NCBI GenBank assembly: GCA_034766995.1
Contig: CM068319.1
Span: 18,749,422 to 18,813,421 of the forward strand
Length of the DNA: 64,000 nucleotides
Reading direction: 5' to 3'
DNA from: Acanthacorydalis orientalis
Lineage: Eukaryota > Arthropoda > Insecta > Megaloptera > Corydalidae
Part shown: positions 50,713 through 63,050 of the stretch, one piece after another
Position numbering within the stretch: position 1 is the first letter of the stretch
Layout: each line of letters starts with the position of its first letter
Translations under genes and position numbers: made by a program
Notes under the pieces: generated by a model
The model's input: the letters and a program-made list of their open reading frames with translations, nothing else
Database searches by the model: none
Told to the model about the DNA's origin: nothing

Positions 50713-51334
50713 GCAATATATTCAATACGATCCATGTGAATATCGAAAAATATTTAAAAAAATAATATTAAAGAGACAGAAAAGAATAGTATGATAAAAA
50801 TAAATACAAAAATACAATAAAATACGTAATTTATTAAAAAAAAACATCAAAATAATAAAAATTTTCGTTAAAAAATAATTTTAAGGTAAACGCGATTCAA
50901 AAATAGTTATGTTCGATATATTGTCTATTTAACAGCAAAAAATGTAATATTTATTTATCTATTGTAAATATATAGAGTGATTCATAATGAATGTAAGAAA
51001 ACATTAACAATTTATTAGTAAGGTTATTTGGAATATAATCAATTATATGAACATAAATTACATTCTATTTTTCATATAATTACAATATGTCAACGTTTTT
51101 AGTGCAAACTGGCATTCTTAATATCAAGAAACATTTTAAGAAAACAAAAGGTGCTGTATATTGATGCATCGAAAGAAGTGAAACAAAAAGAAAGAATATA
51201 TTTTTTTTTTATCTTCATTGCCATCTTCGTACTTTACCACAATAAACAACAATATAAAACGAAAATTAATGAAACAAATAAATTCCAAACTAAACTTTAG
51301 AGAGAAATAATTTACAGATACTATGAATACATAC

Positions 51335-51337
<3 letters not shown>

Positions 51338-51373
<36 letters not shown>
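51338..51373. repeat. (TA)n microsatellite
   Basis: About 18 units. Confidence 0.95.
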
Positions 51374-51378
<5 letters not shown>

Positions 51379-51451
51379 TATATACATGCTTATAATTTCT
51401 CTTAATTATTTTCACTCATAGATTCATGAAGGCACATACAAAAAACATGCA

Positions 51452-51455
<4 letters not shown>

Positions 51456-51521
<66 letters not shown>
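51456..51521. repeat. (TA)n microsatellite
   Basis: About 29 uninterrupted units ending in TGTATGTATA. Confidence 0.95.
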
Positions 51522-51522
<1 letters not shown>

Positions 51523-51714
51523 AAGCAAAAGAGTGTGCAAATACGTTTAAATTATAAATAAATTTTTTTCAAATTTGATTTCACAGAATTACCATGAAAC
51601 AAGTACTTATTATTCTTCAATCGTTACTGAAGAACATTTACAGAAACGAAATCAAATTATCGATTCTTGTTACAAATATACACTGAATAATATAACGCAG
51701 AATGATACAGAAGG

Positions 51715-52055
51715 AATGTCGAAAGAATAAATACCAGAGCCTGAGTCTGTAGGCTGCTTATGGCACACACAAAGCATCCATATTTGCACGCATTCTGTGT
51801 CAGCGAATATCGTTAAGATCCGTTACGTGAACGGGCGTCGTTTAACGACACGAATACGTATAATGCGTGCCCACGGTAATAATTATAGCCGTCTCGCTTG
51901 CTTATAGATCGCGACGATCGGACATCTCCGACGCCTTATTATTCGCATAATAATGAAGGAGGTATGCGGGTTTGCGGTGTAGTTATTTGTATGTACCGAA
52001 ATGGCATTGATGTGCTGTCGATTTCTGTTTACAGGCTGGTTATTATATAACTTGA
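51715..52055. other. GC-richer island
   Basis: One of the most balanced stretches of the window. It contains near-palindromic GTCGTTTAACGAC (about 51838-51850), TTATTAT..ATAATAA arms (about 51936-51953) and GATCGCGACGATCGG. A plus-strand frame without ATG stays open about 55 codons from 51731, and minus frames are also partly open. No known domain. Candidate enhancer or exon. Confidence 0.3.
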
Positions 52056-53363
52056 CGAGAATTCATTTATGAATTTTGTGAAAACTTAAGCTTTTGATAT
52101 TTTTTAACACACTGTATGCGGGAAACGGAATTACACTTGTTTGTGGACCGATTGTTGATTCAAAAGAACTACTTGTTATTTTCATACACTCTTTTATACG
52201 ATAGGGCCATCCATCGATCGTCTCATATGTTGGAAAATATGCCCACATATACGTTGGAAATTTGTCGTAACTCAATTTAACCGCTACTCAAATAAAATAT
52301 TTTAAATACTGAATAATTCAATATTTTTTAATGCAAGCTATGTCTTTCAGAATTAACCATAATTTATAGTCCAACAAATTTAAGAACAGAAAAAGAGGTG
52401 CATCTACAATTCTAAAATCTAAAAGTTTTTTTAATCATAATAATACTGTTTGACTTTATATCCAGCCGCAGTTGAAAGGATTATTGTTAGTTTCCTAATA
52501 AAATTCTATTTAATATCATCACAACTTACTTTATAACCACTTTAGCAATTTTTTTTAATCTCTTTTTTACAAAAATATATCTCAGACACTTCATCACAAC
52601 AAATATTCCTGTAAATTATAGCTGATTTGAACGTCGATCTTTCAGAATCTTTTTTACTACTTTATATTTCTCTGACTTAGCATGCTTCTCACATAGCATT
52701 CTTACTTATCACGATGAATCCTATTGAATGTTTCCATAGTAAATGTTTCTACGCATATAAACAAACATTTCATTTTCAATCTGCAATATTTATATGTCAA
52801 AGAAATAACTGGTTTTTCCACTCGATTATTATCAACACTACAATTAAATAATATATGATTCTTTTTCAAAGTAGCGATGACAAATGTACCTAAATTTAAG
52901 TTACTTTCAATAATACGACACAACTGATCTCTATGAAATTTTCATTCCGCATGATGCAAGTTACCGCTTTCCAACATGTTTCGAACATATTCATTCATTA
53001 AGGGCCTTAATAGTTTTTAACTATAAGTGGGTATCAAATTTGTTGCAGATATTTACTTCTAAGATATTATTTTTAACGAATGATTGATGAAGTTTAATAG
53101 CATAACAGAAAACAGAGAATTTATTTCAAATGTGTAGCACGTTTTAAAAATAATAGGTAAATTCTAACTATATGTAATAAAATGACCGTGATGTACTGTC
53201 TATCATTTTATAACATGATTCTTTTTTATTATTTATTAAAGAAGACCCATTTATAATGCACCATTACAGACTAATATATAATAATAGACAACATGACATT
53301 ATGTGTTTTAGTTACTTGCTAAAGAATTCGTTCAATGTGGTAATAATATTTAAGGTAATACTA

Positions 53364-53426
<63 letters not shown>

Positions 53427-53590
53427 GATTTTATATGAGCGTAATTACTCTGCCATTGTCCTAATTCGACAACTCAGCAAATTGAATGAAAACGAACTAT
53501 GTTGTCTTGAAAACCGTACACACGACAACAAATTTGTTTTAAACGTATCAGTAAATGTAACAGCTTACATGTAACCATACGATTAATCCT
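52056..53590. other. gene-free stretch
   Basis: No gene was recognised. A minus-strand 70-codon frame at 52063-52275 (begins MSYDKFPTYMWAYF) adjoins the island. Its composition is somewhat protein-like but it has no motif I can name. Confidence 0.45.
53365..53428. repeat. (TA)n(TGTA)n microsatellite
   Basis: About 24 TA units ending in TATG repeats. Confidence 0.95.
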
Positions 53591-53594
53591 CTTC

Positions 53595-53845
53595 ATCATC
53601 ATCATATTTATGAAATCGTCAGTCGTGCGTACGTTTGCGTGTCAAAATGTGCGTGAGCGTCACGATGCGTGGCGTCTGTACACTAACAGGCGTCAAAAAT
53701 GTCGCAAATAAAATGAAATCAGTCTCGTCGCCATTCGTGAATTTTGTCGTCAAAGCGAAACTAATAACCCAATATATGTGTCATACACGTGAAACTTATT
53801 GCTGATATCGACTCACATCTCACTTGTGCGTGCTATTTTCTTTAG
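53595..53845. other. GC-richer island
   Basis: About 250 bases rich in CG-containing words (GTGCGTACGTTTGCGTG, GCGTGAGCGTCACGATGCGTGGCGTC). No frame or RNA fold was recognised. Candidate conserved regulatory DNA. Confidence 0.25.
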
Positions 53846-53847
53846 TG

Positions 53848-53941
53848 TACATATATATGTGTGTGTATATATATATATATATACATATACACATTTATGT
53901 ATATGTATGTCTGTATGTACGTTTTATTTGATTGCAGGTGA

Positions 53942-53990
<49 letters not shown>
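53848..53990. repeat. (TA)n/(TG)n cluster
   Basis: A TA/TG mixed array (53848-53890), a TATG-rich spacer, then about 22 TA units (53947-53990). Confidence 0.95.
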
Positions 53991-53992
<2 letters not shown>

Positions 53993-54939
53993 CCGTAGAC
54001 ATGTCAAAAAGCAATGTAATATCAATCAAAAACATATAATACAAGTAGCTGTATATAACATAACTTTATCAGATATATCTAAAGGCATCAAAAAGTCAAT
54101 AGGAATAAAATATTATTATAGAATAAAGGCCCAACTTAATACAAGAAGTGTTTTTTCGAAAGATGTATTTCTGTATACAGAATAGTATAAAAGCGTTTTT
54201 TTAGTCAATACAAAAAGAAAAATATTTTAAAAAATAATTAAATATTCATCACAAGGTCAAATAAATTAGTTTTGGTAAATTTTAAAATTTCATTTAACTG
54301 GTAATAAGATAAAAATGTCAATTTCAATTCGTGTTTGATATTTCATACAACAAAACTTGATTAATTATAACAATATCCACAAAAATCACCATTGTTATTC
54401 ATTTATAACAACAATTGGACCAATATACTTAAAAAATGAAAAAATAACTTTCATTTGGATTATTCAGAAAAAAGGTCACGAGCTTAACATTAATTACTAA
54501 ATTATAAAGAAAATACTAAATTCAGATCGAATATTTTTCTATAGTATTTAAAATGTTTTGTAATATTAATCATTGATAGATTAAAATGTTATATTTCCCA
54601 TAACCAAAACGCTTTCATTTTTATTATAACCATTATCCTTAAATTATTTTATTTCATTATTAACAACTATTTATTTATATAACACTATGAATTATTCTTA
54701 AGTTTTCTGTGTATTATTATTTGACTAATAATGAAATCTACACTTATAATTCTAAAATTTGCAATATGAAAAATCTAATTCCTAATAAATTTATACTCAT
54801 TTAGCTAATAAATTTAAAGAAATGTTAGCTTTAACGTAAAACTTATAAAAAAAATATTTGCATATTACAAAAATGAAAATTATTCATATAATTGTAATTC
54901 AAAACCTTATCTCTTTTTAAGGCAATGTTTTCCTGAAAC

Positions 54940-54960
54940 TATATATATATATATATATAA
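54940..54960. repeat. (TA)n microsatellite
   Basis: About 10 units. Confidence 0.9.
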
Positions 54961-55264
54961 TATTAATTCTATGATCAAGGAGACAAATGGCATAATAAAT
55001 TTCAAAAAAACATACAAAGGGCTTTTTTAGTATATTTATATTAAAATAATCTCAGCTTCAAAGCGTACATTCATGAATGTTCAAAGCTGTTGAATGGTAC
55101 AGTGAACGGAAAAGAAAATACACCATGATAAAAACATTTATAAATATTTATTACTAATTTGTATGAAATATCTATAACTGTTTTCTTTTTATAAAAAAAC
55201 ATACACTTTACATTATTTTTTATAATAACAATTCAAAAAAAGAATATGAATTGAATATACATTA

Positions 55265-55267
<3 letters not shown>

Positions 55268-55302
<35 letters not shown>
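55268..55302. repeat. (TA)n microsatellite
   Basis: About 17 units. Confidence 0.95.
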
Positions 55303-55305
<3 letters not shown>

Positions 55306-56186
55306 GAAACACCTTAAGTTCAAATATACGATAATTTTCATTTTGTTTCAATCGTTAGTATTAAATAAAAGAATGGAAAGCTGATAATATATAAATATAG
55401 TACAAGTGTTTGTATGTATGGGTTTACATAAGCAACACAACAAATAGTAATTGATTACATTATAATTATCTAATAATGATTAACAAACAAACTAAGACTT
55501 ATTTAAAAAAACAATCGTTCTACCTTTCCTTACCTACTAGTTATATTATTATAGCAACTTAAAATATTATAAGTGATAAGACGCCATTGTTTTACCAGTA
55601 CCAAATGTATTACCAATATAGAGGAATTAATAGAATGAAAGAATAATAATTTTAAAAAGAATAAAAATATGATATTTCATTTGAAAAAATGATATTAAAT
55701 CCGATACGAGTATCTTAAAAAATATATATAAGAAAATGTAACATTAAATTTTAAAATATAAACGTCAGACTAATCAAACATGTTGAATACTATTGAAATA
55801 TATTTAATATTTATGAGAAAAAAATAATAACATGACAAGAGATAACTGAATACAATCTCTTTAAAATTTATGTATCGAATTGCTTTGATTAATTTATTTT
55901 AGAAACGAAACTGTACGCGACTACTTTGTCCCTTTGGAAATGTCAATATCAGTAGAAACTCCATTTAGCATTTGATTTAAGAATCAATATATAGATTTCA
56001 GAAAGCAAACTACATTATATAATAAAAAAATACGACAACCTTTTAGAGAAAGCATCGTATTACATAAATATTTTTTTCCTGGGGAAAACTTAAATATGCG
56101 TCTTACTGAATTGATGACAGAAACTTTGTCGTTGATATTACAAATGAGGAACCATTTGAATAAAAAATATATATAAAACTATGAAT

Positions 56187-56222
56187 TATATATATTTATA
56201 TATATATATATATCTGTATATA
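56187..56222. repeat. interrupted (TA)n array
   Basis: Short TA runs with TTTATA and CTGTATA breaks. Confidence 0.85.
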
Positions 56223-56795
56223 ACCTGTGTACGAATAGATGTTAGCAGCGAATAAAATAAGTAATTCTTGAATCAAAACTCAATTAGACAGGGCAAAATT
56301 CGTAAACTTCTGCTAGTTTGCATTTTGTTAACTGAAAAACTTTTGACCGAGTCAACGAATTTAATTATTTTCAGCCGTTAACATTGCTGTTTTTATTGTC
56401 GTTTCTTCCAAAATATTTACATAGAATATATTATCTTTTGATTCGGACATAAGATGTTACTTTTTTTTATAAAAAAAGCATGTTCTACGTCTCCATACTT
56501 TTTTGAATGCTACTTGTATTCGTCGTACACGATTTGAATTTAATTCGTTTCAATTACATATACATACTTTTTATATATTTTAATTAATCAGCATGCTTTT
56601 TTTAAATTAAAATATCTGAAAAAGGAATGTTTGCTGTTTAATGAAAACAACAATTACAGTTAGGAATTTAATTTCAGTATCGAAATGAATACTGGCTTTA
56701 TTTATAAATAAATTGTTATTTCAAGTAAACGCACGTCATTTAATATGTAATGTAAAGTATTAAAAACTAAATAATAAATTCTTTAACAATACATT

Positions 56796-56826
56796 TATAT
56801 ATATATATATATATATACATATATAA
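56796..56826. repeat. (TA)n microsatellite
   Basis: About 14 units with one ACATATA step. Confidence 0.9.
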
Positions 56827-57092
56827 ACAAAAAAAATAAAATTACTCATGTTTTATATGCAGTAAGATACACATTTTTATACAACACGAATATTCTACTG
56901 CACTTTTTCTTTCAGTCTACAATGTACAAAACCTTTGAGAATATTAAATACTGACTAAATTTAATGTTTTTTAATATTATATTAATATCAACAATATAAA
57001 TAAAAGAAAATCGAACAGAAGTTAAGAAATGTTTTAAAAAAAACATTTCGAAAGCTAATACTAATTATGTCTTAAAAATATATTACTAATGT

Positions 57093-57097
<5 letters not shown>

Positions 57098-57181
<84 letters not shown>
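57098..57181. repeat. long pure (TA)n microsatellite
   Basis: About 42 uninterrupted units, the longest pure dinucleotide run in the window. Confidence 0.97.
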
Positions 57182-57187
<6 letters not shown>

Positions 57188-57779
57188 AAGAAAAAGCACA
57201 ACAAAAAAAGTAGTTTGTAAGCTGACTTCAAAGTTAAACATTGTAAGTAATATAGAAATATTGAAATATATAAAGCATATAAGTTAGAATCACAAATATT
57301 AAAACATATAAATAAAAAATAATATGCATAGTAATACAATTTATAAAAAATTATAATTATTCATCATCAAATAATAATTTCCATTATTAATTATTAAAAA
57401 AATCTTTATTATATCTTCTTTTATTTCTAATCTATTATTTTTTAATTTAAAAATTTTAAATTTCTATCTTTACAAATATGTACAAAAATTTTAATCAAAA
57501 GATCATGCAAATAAATAAAGTAGCAAATGTTTTCGAAAATTAATATTGGATATTTCAAAAAGTTTAATAAACAAATATTATTTCATCGCAATACACGTCT
57601 GTATAAATAAAAAATGAAAATAAAATGATAGTTGAACACTATGTAAAATTCGCAATATTGTATCAAGAAGAAAGATAAACAAAAATCTTGTGTTTGAAAT
57701 GTATTTCTTCAGATTTATTTTGCTACACGGAATAAACTTTTATGAAAAATGACTCCACCTGATACAATGATAGATTACT

Positions 57780-57990
57780 AACATTTGCTATTGCACATTT
57801 GGTTCGTCTTAAAATGATCCGGGACAGTTTAAACGTGACGTGGTTTACTGATCAAGCTCATTTACAACCAACAGACTGTGTAAACAAACGGAGCGCTCTG
57901 TTTTTCCACTTCATTTCACAGGATACCCTATAGGTCGAAAAGCGGAATTATTTCACTCACCTACGGGATGTAATTACACAGAGAAAACAG
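57780..57990. other. GC-richer island with forkhead-like and splice-like motifs
   Basis: The plus strand contains TGTAAACAAACG (57878-57889), a good forkhead-binding match. The minus strand contains CCCGTAG followed by GTGAGT, a full-consensus splice donor. All frames are broken by stops on either side, so a coding exon here is doubtful. Candidate enhancer or non-coding exon. Confidence 0.3.
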
Positions 57991-58317
57991 TACATTAAAT
58001 ATGATCTCGTATAGAATGTAAAATTTTAAACTTCATATAGGTATATATCATACAGTCAGTTTTATTTATTCCAATGAAATAAATATATGTTACAAATTGA
58101 TTGTTAAAAAAATATCGAGAGTAATTCAACTAGAAATGATTCTGATACAATTTTAATTTTATTCATAACTGAATAAATATTAATTACGATATTTTACAGC
58201 TAATTTATAGTTTTTTTTTATACGATAACAAGTACTGTTACCACGTAAGTGAATATTAATCCAAACATACATATTTTAAAAAATATCTAACACGTCAAAT
58301 ATTCTCAAAGAATGAAC

Positions 58318-58356
58318 AAACGTCAGTTTTAATTGTATACATGAAAACTGACGTTT
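58318..58356. repeat. perfect 13-bp hairpin
   Basis: AAACGTCAGTTTT (58318-58330) pairs with AAAACTGACGTTT (58344-58356) around a 13-base loop that includes GTATAC. The arms are not simple-sequence DNA. Confidence 0.9.
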
Positions 58357-58855
58357 TAATGTATGAATGTATGAAAAATAATAACAAAGAAACAAACTGC
58401 TCCCTAAAATAATAATTAATAAATGTTTTATAAACGGAAACAAATTCAAAAAGACATTTCAAAGAATAGCATTATGACTTGCATTCCATCTATATTCATC
58501 AAAACACAATTACTTTTCTAAGCCTTCCTTAAAATAAAATATTCTAAGAGTACATTTATTAATATATAAAAATTCGAAAAAATATCCTAATTAAATAATA
58601 GTTTTATATTTTTCAGGATACAAAATTCAACTATAATATAAAATTAAAAATAGTACTTTATATTTTGTAATTTGTTTGTTGCATTAAAAATTATCATTAC
58701 TATTAGTTTTAATATTTTTTAAAATAATTATTAAATCAGTTTCTTCAACAACTGAATCGTATCAATTTTCGGAATAAACGAGTTGAATTGACAATTACAG
58801 TTAAAGGTATATTCAGATAACGAAAAAAAGGATCTAAATATACTCGGCACTGATG

Positions 58856-58858
<3 letters not shown>

Positions 58859-58905
<47 letters not shown>
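58859..58905. repeat. (TA)n microsatellite
   Basis: About 20 units ending in TGTATGTATA. Confidence 0.95.
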
Positions 58906-58906
<1 letters not shown>

Positions 58907-59132
58907 ATACATGTATAAACAACAATAACGTAATAATAAATGTCACTCTTGAAATGTTGTCTAAAAATTTAAATATTGTCTTTCTTGTTTAATTTTTGTC
59001 TGATTTTTTATGTATTACATTTAACAATAAACATTTTTAAAAAAAACGAAATTCATTTAAATGTCTGCCTTTAATTATTTCCATTTACCAAGAAATACAA
59101 AATTAATAATGTTTAATGCTTGTTTAATTTCA

Positions 59133-59137
59133 CACAT

Positions 59138-59188
<51 letters not shown>
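59133..59188. repeat. (CA)n(TA)n compound microsatellite
   Basis: About 10 CA units directly followed by about 16 TA units. Confidence 0.95.
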
Positions 59189-59190
<2 letters not shown>

Positions 59191-61441
59191 AGAAGAATAC
59201 AGATTCAAACAAAAATGTAAATTTATATTATAAAAAAAGAAATCTACAACCTACATTCAAAAGATACAAGACTGTAAAGAAACAATGGGATTTCCAATTA
59301 TTGTAAATATAGCAAAACATTTAAAATTGTAGGAAAAATATAGTGGTATAAAGAGCCAAATTTTGTATGTACTTTAACTTGCTGAGGATGCCGATATCTC
59401 AATCTAAATGCATATAAATAATGAAAAAAATAATCATTATAAAATATTTTTGATAAGAAATACGTTCTGTGGTTTGAGCGAGAATGGAAAATTCATTTTT
59501 GATGTGATTTTAAATTGAGTGGTAAAAACTACAGAATAATATATTTTCACAAATTAATTTTATTCTCGATATAATGTTTATTTCGTAGTAAATATTGTTG
59601 ATAGTTTATTACTTATAATTTTCATTACATATTTCGATTACAATGTTTCATCTGCAGAACGATAGATAACTAAAAATCTATATTAACACAAACTCATCCA
59701 GATCTGGGAATTTGTGATTCTGTGACTGACTACTAAACCTACAACTTTAAATAATGTTACGTAGCGTGAAAATTTCAAATAATTATCTTGTTTTGAGGTA
59801 TGATTTTGCATAACAAAATTTATTGACAATATTATGTAATAATTTCATTTGGAACACAAACTAATATTTTTTTCAAATTTATTTTACCTATTTTTTTAGA
59901 AAGAAAATTCAGAAGATTTATATAGAAAATGAACAATTCTCATATAATCTCATTAAAAAGTTCTGTTTAGTATTCTATAGTTTTAAACAAACTATTGTAA
60001 CAAAGTTTGATATCATGTTTCAATATTAAACCTCTAGGCAATTCTGGAAAACATTTTTAAACAATTAGCAGATTTTATTACACGATATTTTAAGAAGTAT
60101 AGCTAGATTATTTATACTGAAAACAAAGTATTTCTCGTTCTTAACTTACTATCTTTTCGTTATGGCATATTAAATAAAAATTTAGGCACTAAACAAAAAT
60201 CTTTAAGAATATAATAATTTGTATTCTGTTAAGCTTTAATTTTTCTTTTTTAATTTAATTGGTAAATTCAATAGATACTAGATATCACTTACAAATATAT
60301 TATCTTATATTTTACCTACTGTAAAAGAAATGAATTCACTATTTCCATTCACTGAATTTCGTATATAATTATGGTGTCGGCGCTGGGTATTTTAATGTAA
60401 CAAATCTAAAATAGCTTCCGGTCTATAATTAATACTTTCTATCAATGATTCTGATTTATACTTTTCATATAAACAAGTTCGTGTTTTTAAGAGTTTTTTT
60501 TTTATATTTTATTGATTCTTCTATTCGACACGAATATTAGAATTACTTAACTGATTGCATACTGATTAATTATAGTTTGTATATTTTTTACAAAAATCCA
60601 AAAACTAAATAATATAAGTATTTTAAGTAAAAAATAAATAAAAATATTTACTAAAAAATAATATAATAATTAAATAATATATCAATTAATTTATTTCTGA
60701 CGGAGCTTTTAATAACTAATATAAAAACTATTTATCGTCATTGAAACATAACTGATTGTTTTTTAATCAGATATTATGATTGATACTAATTTATATATTC
60801 TATATAAATTTATAAATATAGATTATTTTCAACTGTATATTTTAAAATATAATTGTAATAAATATAAAGAAGTCTCTGACAATAAATGTAATTAATTACC
60901 TAAAATATAAAAAACAGTATTTTTTTTAGTTATCTGCGATTTAAATAAACTTCAAACAATTTTTCTATCAAACTTATAAATGTTTAAAGTAGAAAATCTT
61001 TACCACTAATATTAAATAGTTAATACTTAAATGAAAAGCATTTAATAATCATCAATACATATTTATACATTAAATAAAAAAACGAGCACAATTTAGATAA
61101 GAGAATAGTAAGATATAAAAACTACTTTTTTAAATAATGTATAATTTTTTATAACTAAGACATAAATTTGTCAAAAACCTTACATTTGAATAAGAAAATA
61201 AACATATTTATTGCAATAAATATTATTTTCCAGATATATTTTAAACTGTATACTTATTTAATGGAACTTTATTTAAGCACCTCTAAATTATTCAAACATA
61301 CCTAAAGAGAAAACATAAATTCGCAAATAATTACAAATGATAATAAAGTAGAGATGTTGTAATGTTTTAATGGTTGAATATTAATTTTGATAAAAGCATA
61401 TTCAAACTCTACATATTACAAACAAAAAATATTTGTTAATA

Positions 61442-61446
<5 letters not shown>

Positions 61447-61478
<32 letters not shown>

Positions 61479-61507
61479 CATATATATATATATACATACA
61501 TACATAC

Positions 61508-61545
<38 letters not shown>
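61447..61545. repeat. interrupted (TA)n/(TACA)n array
   Basis: TA arrays separated by TACATACA repeats. Confidence 0.95.
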
Positions 61546-61735
61546 GTACATAAATAATAAAGTATATAATTAATAATGGACAAAGAAACCTTACTGATAA
61601 CATCAAATGAAAATCCGTAGAACAGTTTGACAGAAAAATGTAAAATAAAAATACTACAATCCAGTATTTCTTCTGTTGTATCAAGATTTTATAAAAACTC
61701 ACCTGTAACAAAAACAACAAAAATAAGAAAAACAA

Positions 61736-61738
<3 letters not shown>

Positions 61739-61788
<50 letters not shown>

Positions 61789-61790
61789 TA
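61739..61790. repeat. (TA)n microsatellite
   Basis: About 21 units with one AA break. Confidence 0.95.
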
Positions 61791-62505
61791 AGGGGAGGAT
61801 TTATATATAAATATATACAAACAGGTAAACAGAACAGTACCAAACAGATGAAACTTGTGAACAGTCTTCAGAATAAAACAAAAACAAACTTCTCTCAAAA
61901 GGAATCTATTTCGCAGAGCATAAATTTCAGGTATTTGCTTTTATAAGTAAACAACATTAATTAAAAAATTACAATTTGTATTCCTATGAGTGTAGAATAG
62001 GACCGTAAGTACGCACAGTGTTCCGTCCATAATTTTTTATACAAGTCCGCTCGTCGTTTATAAAGGAATTTCACTGTAATGTAATTATTTCTTACGTTTT
62101 AATAACGTGGGCGATATTTCAATTTGTGTGCAAATAAACAAAGAAGTGGCATCTTTGTTTTGAATATTGTTTCTCTTGTTATGAAGAAACGAATTCGTTG
62201 GCATATCGAGTTATTCTTACTTATTTATGTTTACTTTTTATGCTTTATTTTATTTTAAATCGATTCATTCAATAAAGATTTCAATTAAAAAATTATAGTT
62301 AAATATTTTTTATATACTGTAAAATTTTTAAAAAGTTTAGTTCGTAAGAAAGTAAATATAATAAATACAAATATCCTTGATTTGAATTATTATTACAAGT
62401 TTAAATTGATGTATTATCAAACAGACATTTTTAAAACGTCAATAACTATATTGACCCATTCCAAAAATGTTAGCTATAAGAATCTGAAATTAAAAATAAT
62501 TAATA

Positions 62506-62509
62506 TACA

Positions 62510-62546
<37 letters not shown>
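62506..62546. repeat. (TA)n microsatellite
   Basis: TACATATATG lead-in then about 14 TA units. Confidence 0.95.
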
Positions 62547-62548
<2 letters not shown>

Positions 62549-62830
62549 ATAAAAATTCTAACATTAGATTTTAATTCCTTTTAATAAACCTATATTTTTA
62601 ATTTTCCACTGTGAATCATTTACTTTTATCATACATGATAGATGTTCAGATAATGAAATATAAGATAACAGTAAAGAAATTAGATAGGAGAAAATTCACC
62701 TAAATATACATATTTTTCTAGAATAGCGGTAAAAATGAACACCATAAATATAATAATAATTGATGAGTTCTAAAATCGTACGATATAAATATTCGAGGAC
62801 GTAGTGTGCTATACGAATTCTGTAAATTAC

Positions 62831-63007
62831 CGATGGAATAGACGCCGTTATAATTTTTTTCGGTCGCGTGTGGCCGATGGATAGATACATGGTACCCTGA
62901 TGGGTTGTTACGTCACTTAGCATCTTCCAAGCGCAACCGTTTATTTGTGAGTCGGCACGGAACCGACGAGAATACTCCCCGGAGGGCGCGATTCTTACGT
63001 TCTTTAA
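62831..63007 (-). CDS. candidate internal exon in a GC-richer island, unrecognised
   Basis: On the minus strand a long T run (63030-63050) followed by TTTCCACCTTAG forms a textbook 3' splice site ending at 63008. From 63007 one frame stays open for 59 codons, containing VRIAPSGEYSRRFRADSQ, then GCAWKMLSDVTTHQG and IGHTRPKKI. It reaches CATCG followed by GTAATT (62825-62830), an acceptable 5' splice site, so the block is exactly 177 bases in one phase. Composition is near balanced, unlike the flanks. I do not recognise the peptide. The plus strand of the same island is also open (SSKRNRLFVSRHGTDENTP region), which weakens the case. A promoter or enhancer island is the main alternative; a TTACGTCA site lies at about 62909. 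Confidence 0.3.
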
Positions 63008-63029
63008 CTAAGGTGGAAAGTTTATACAC

Positions 63030-63050
63030 AAAAAAAAAAAAAAAAAAAAA
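63030..63050. repeat. (A)21 homopolymer
   Basis: A run of A that, read on the minus strand, is the pyrimidine tract of the candidate splice acceptor at 63008. Confidence 0.95.

Larger units (their letters stand above)
53991..57770. other. gene-free AT-rich stretch
   Basis: No gene was recognised. Only microsatellites and AT-rich single-copy DNA. Confidence 0.6.
57991..62780. other. gene-free AT-rich stretch
   Basis: No gene was recognised over almost 5 kb. It contains the hairpin at 58318-58356 and microsatellites. Frames near 61436-61898 (minus) are partly TA translation. Confidence 0.6.
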
